Below are positions 62,537-64,000 of a DNA stretch of 64,000 nucleotides, piece after piece. Positions within the stretch are counted from its first letter, which is position 1. Every line of letters begins with the position of its first letter. A program made the position numbers and the translations under genes. The DNA comes from Mycolicibacterium sp. CBMA 234 (GTDB lineage Bacteria; Actinomycetota; Actinomycetes; Mycobacteriales; Mycobacteriaceae), in the NCBI RefSeq assembly GCF_009729415.1, contig NZ_MPKW01000001.1:434001-498000 (forward strand), read 5' to 3'. Below the pieces are notes generated by a model that worked only from the letters and a program-made list of their open reading frames with translations, was not told the DNA's origin and searched no databases.

Positions 62537-63003
62537 TGGACAGGACCGCCCGCTCTGCCCTGGCCGCGTCGATTCTCTTCGGCGTGGCCCGGGTGGGGCT
62601 CGGGCTCTTGTGGCTGCACGAAGGGTACGTGAAGTTGCGAGCACATTTCGGGTCCGCCGACATCCTGCTCGTCGTCAATGGCGCATCGTCGAATACCCGT
62701 GTGCCCGAATACTTTCGGTTCGCGGCCGACCATCTCCTGCGGCCGACGGCACACCTGGCCGGCATCGCGACACCACTGACCGAGGTGGGGCTGGGGCTGC
62801 TGCTGATCGTCGGGCTGTTCAGCGTTCAGACAGCGGTGGCGTCCGCGGCTCTGCTGGCCGTCTACTGGAGTTCGGATCAGCTCATCGCGCAGTATCCGGC
62901 CATGGCGGTGCTGAGCGTGGCCGTCATCGTCGGGCACGGCCACGTCGATCGGTGGTCTGTCGTCGACGTCCTGCGCCGCCGCAGCGCCCGACCGACCCGC
63001 TGA
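62536..63003 (+). CDS. DoxX-family membrane protein
   Basis: This 155-residue protein has four membrane segments with the DoxX opening FGVARVGLGLLWLHEGYVKL and a further segment LTEVGLGLLLIVGLF. DoxX relatives are linked to redox and thiosulfate or quinone chemistry at the membrane. It is coupled by TGATG to the DM13 lipoprotein, which suggests one membrane redox unit under the divergent two-component system. It ends 2 bases before the convergent peptidase gene. Confidence 0.88.
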   Translation: MDRTARSALAASILFGVARVGLGLLWLHEGYVKLRAHFGSADILLVVNGASSNTRVPEYFRFAADHLLRPTAHLAGIATPLTEVGLGLLLIVGLFSVQTAVASAALLAVYWSSDQLIAQYPAMAVLSVAVIVGHGHVDRWSVVDVLRRRSARPTR

Positions 63004-63005
63004 GG

Positions 63006-63428
63006 TCAGACGACCGCCAGCGCGACCGCTGCTGCACTCGCCAGGCACATCGACGGGCCGTGCGGCACGGTTCGGCCCGCGCGGCACAACAGGACGACGA
63101 CCGCATACCCCGCCGTGAGCAGCGGCGCCCCGAGCGCGGCCAGCACCCACACGTCGGCGCCGAACATTCCAGTCAGCGCCCCGAGGCCCAGCGCGAGTTT
63201 GACGTCACCGCCGCCCATCGACCGTGGGCTCACCAGATGGACCAGTAGGTAGAGGGCGAACAGCGCCACCGCCCCAACCGCAGCGGCCACCCCGCGGCCA
63301 ACGACAACGGCGGCCAGCAGAATCACTGCGGCGCCGGGCAGGGTCAGCCAGTTCGGCAACCGTCGCTCTCGCAGGTCATAGACACACAGCGCGAGCATCC
63401 ACGCACCAACGATCAAGCCCGCCCCCAT
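63006..63428 (-). CDS. A24-type prepilin peptidase-like protein (Rv2551c-like)
   Basis: This 140-residue membrane protein has both catalytic aspartates of the A24 family, Asp18 (YDLRERRLPN) and Asp75 in MGGGDVKL (GxGD). It lacks the N-terminal methylase part, as short actinobacterial members do. It could process Tad/Flp-type prepilins, but no pilus genes lie in the window. The position next to aroE equals Rv2551c. Confidence 0.85.
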   Translation of the reverse strand: MGAGLIVGAWMLALCVYDLRERRLPNWLTLPGAAVILLAAVVVGRGVAAAVGAVALFALYLLVHLVSPRSMGGGDVKLALGLGALTGMFGADVWVLAALGAPLLTAGYAVVVLLCRAGRTVPHGPSMCLASAAAVALAVV

Positions 63429-63511
63429 CTTTCGAGGCTAAGCCCGGCGCAAGCGGTCATCCGTCACGAAAATGGCGCGACATCAGGGACGCTCGGCGTG
63501 TCGGCTCTCCC

Positions 63512-63576
63512 TGTGACACATGCGATCTGAAGCTGTCATCATCGGCTGACATTGTCACCACGTGCTGACAATGTCA
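63512..63576. promoter_or_regulatory. Cluster of TGTCA/TGACA palindromic sites
   Basis: Two near-palindromes, TGACATTGTCA (63547-63557) and TGACAATGTCA (63566-63576), are also exact inverted copies of each other, centres 19 bases apart. Upstream are TGTGACACA (63512-63520) and TGTCA (63534-63538). The cluster lies between aroE and the A24 peptidase gene, 119 to 149 bases upstream of the latter's start for the two main sites. It looks like a dimeric operator array; the regulator is unknown. Confidence 0.55.
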
Positions 63577-63635
63577 CGATTCGTGACGGCTCTGGACCGA
63601 AGAGGTTGGGGTGAGGAGGAACCCGCCCCGGGCGT

Positions 63636-64000
63636 TCAGGACGCCGCGAGCGCGGCCGCCATCGCCTCGCGCGGCGCCGGCATGCCGGTGAACTGCTCCA
63701 CCTGGGCGAAGGCCTGGTTCAGCAGCATCTGCAGACCGCTCACCACGCGGCCACCCGCAGCGGAAACGGCCTCCGCCAACGGCGTCGGCCACGGGTCGTA
63801 GATGGCATCCAGCAGCACCGCCGTACCGGCCACGGTGTCCGAGAACTGTGCGGCCACGTCGGCCGGCAACGTATTCACCACCACGCCAAGGGAATTCAGC
63901 GGTTCACCCAAGGCCACCCACCGGGCACGAACGCCGAGCTTGTCCCCCAGCTCCACCAGCGGCGCCGCTTTGTCGGCGTTACGGGCGACCACCGCGATAT
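63636..64000 (-). CDS. aroE: Shikimate 5-dehydrogenase, C-terminal part
   Basis: The frame is open to the right edge of the window, so the N-terminal part lies beyond it. The visible 120 or so residues carry the end of the NADP-binding domain (VVVNTLPADVA, LLDAIYDPWPTPLAEA) and the AroE C-terminal helix GLQMLLNQAFAQVEQFTG. It catalyses reduction of 3-dehydroshikimate. As in M. tuberculosis (Rv2552c) it sits next to the A24 peptidase gene. Confidence 0.88.
   Translation of the reverse strand, partial: IAVVARNADKAAPLVELGDKLGVRARWVALGEPLNSLGVVVNTLPADVAAQFSDTVAGTAVLLDAIYDPWPTPLAEAVSAAGGRVVSGLQMLLNQAFAQVEQFTGMPAPREAMAAALAAS

Overview
The window is GC-rich, almost fully coding actinobacterial chromosome. 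Gene content and order point to a mycobacterium, most likely a rapid-growing Mycolicibacterium. The decisive blocks, in the order known from M. tuberculosis, are: P55-ribD-rpe-rsmB-fmt; priA with a YhhN protein and two LipH/LipI-type esterases; a monooxygenase-metK-coaBC-rpoZ-gmk-mihF; pyrF-carB-carA-(Rv1382-like)-pyrC-pyrB-pyrR; nusB-efp-pepQ; and aroB-aroK-aroC through to aroE. I see no rRNA, tRNA, insertion sequence, prophage or CRISPR array. Gene assignments rest on reading motifs and family resemblance, not on a database search.

Layout. 1-1.7 kb: 3' part of the P55 efflux pump, a perfect 44-nt palindromic terminator and a small unknown gene. 2-9 kb (minus): a coupled run YhhN-priA-fmt-rsmB-rpe-ribD, several joints being 4-nt GTGA overlaps; PriA lacks its ATPase motifs. 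9-12.4 kb (plus): two HSL-family esterases and a Baeyer-Villiger-type monooxygenase. 12.5-15.4 kb (plus): an LpqS-like, CysK2 and MFS trio resembling the copper-responsive lpqS locus. 15.4-17.1 kb: a DhaL-DhaK fusion kinase broken by a 7-bp tandem duplication. 17.2-21.1 kb (minus): metK, coaBC, rpoZ, gmk, mihF. 21.8-23.1 kb (plus): a tandem duplication of a small secreted-protein gene, with promoter and terminator, where M. tuberculosis has a PE/PPE pair. 23.1-31.8 kb (minus): the pyrimidine operon, with a recognisable PyrR RNA-binding loop beside the pyrR Shine-Dalgarno.

31.8-42.5 kb is accessory metabolism: an MHS-type symporter, a serine hydrolase, a Tat-exported sulfatase, an FAD monooxygenase, and an AraC regulator divergent from an operon of a D-threonine-aldolase-like PLP enzyme, an aldonolactone oxidoreductase and an amidase.

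42.6-49.3 kb (minus) is the most unusual part. A fully coupled six-gene operon encodes a GntR/UTRA regulator, a two-cluster ferredoxin resembling AprB, a sulfonate/nitrate-type ABC importer whose binding protein has a NosL-like tail, and an AprA-like flavoprotein fused to about nine HEAT repeats. It looks like a dedicated uptake-plus-redox module of unknown substrate.

49.6-53.2 kb: a 13E12-type HNH protein behind a perfect LexA box, probably leaderless, and a molybdopterin oxidoreductase. 53.2-64 kb: nusB/efp/pepQ, a 4-TM protein, then the aromatic-amino-acid genes aroB-aroK-aroC, preceded by an acetyltransferase and a two-component system. That system is divergent from a DM13 lipoprotein and a DoxX protein. 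The window ends with an A24 prepilin-type peptidase and the 3' part of aroE.
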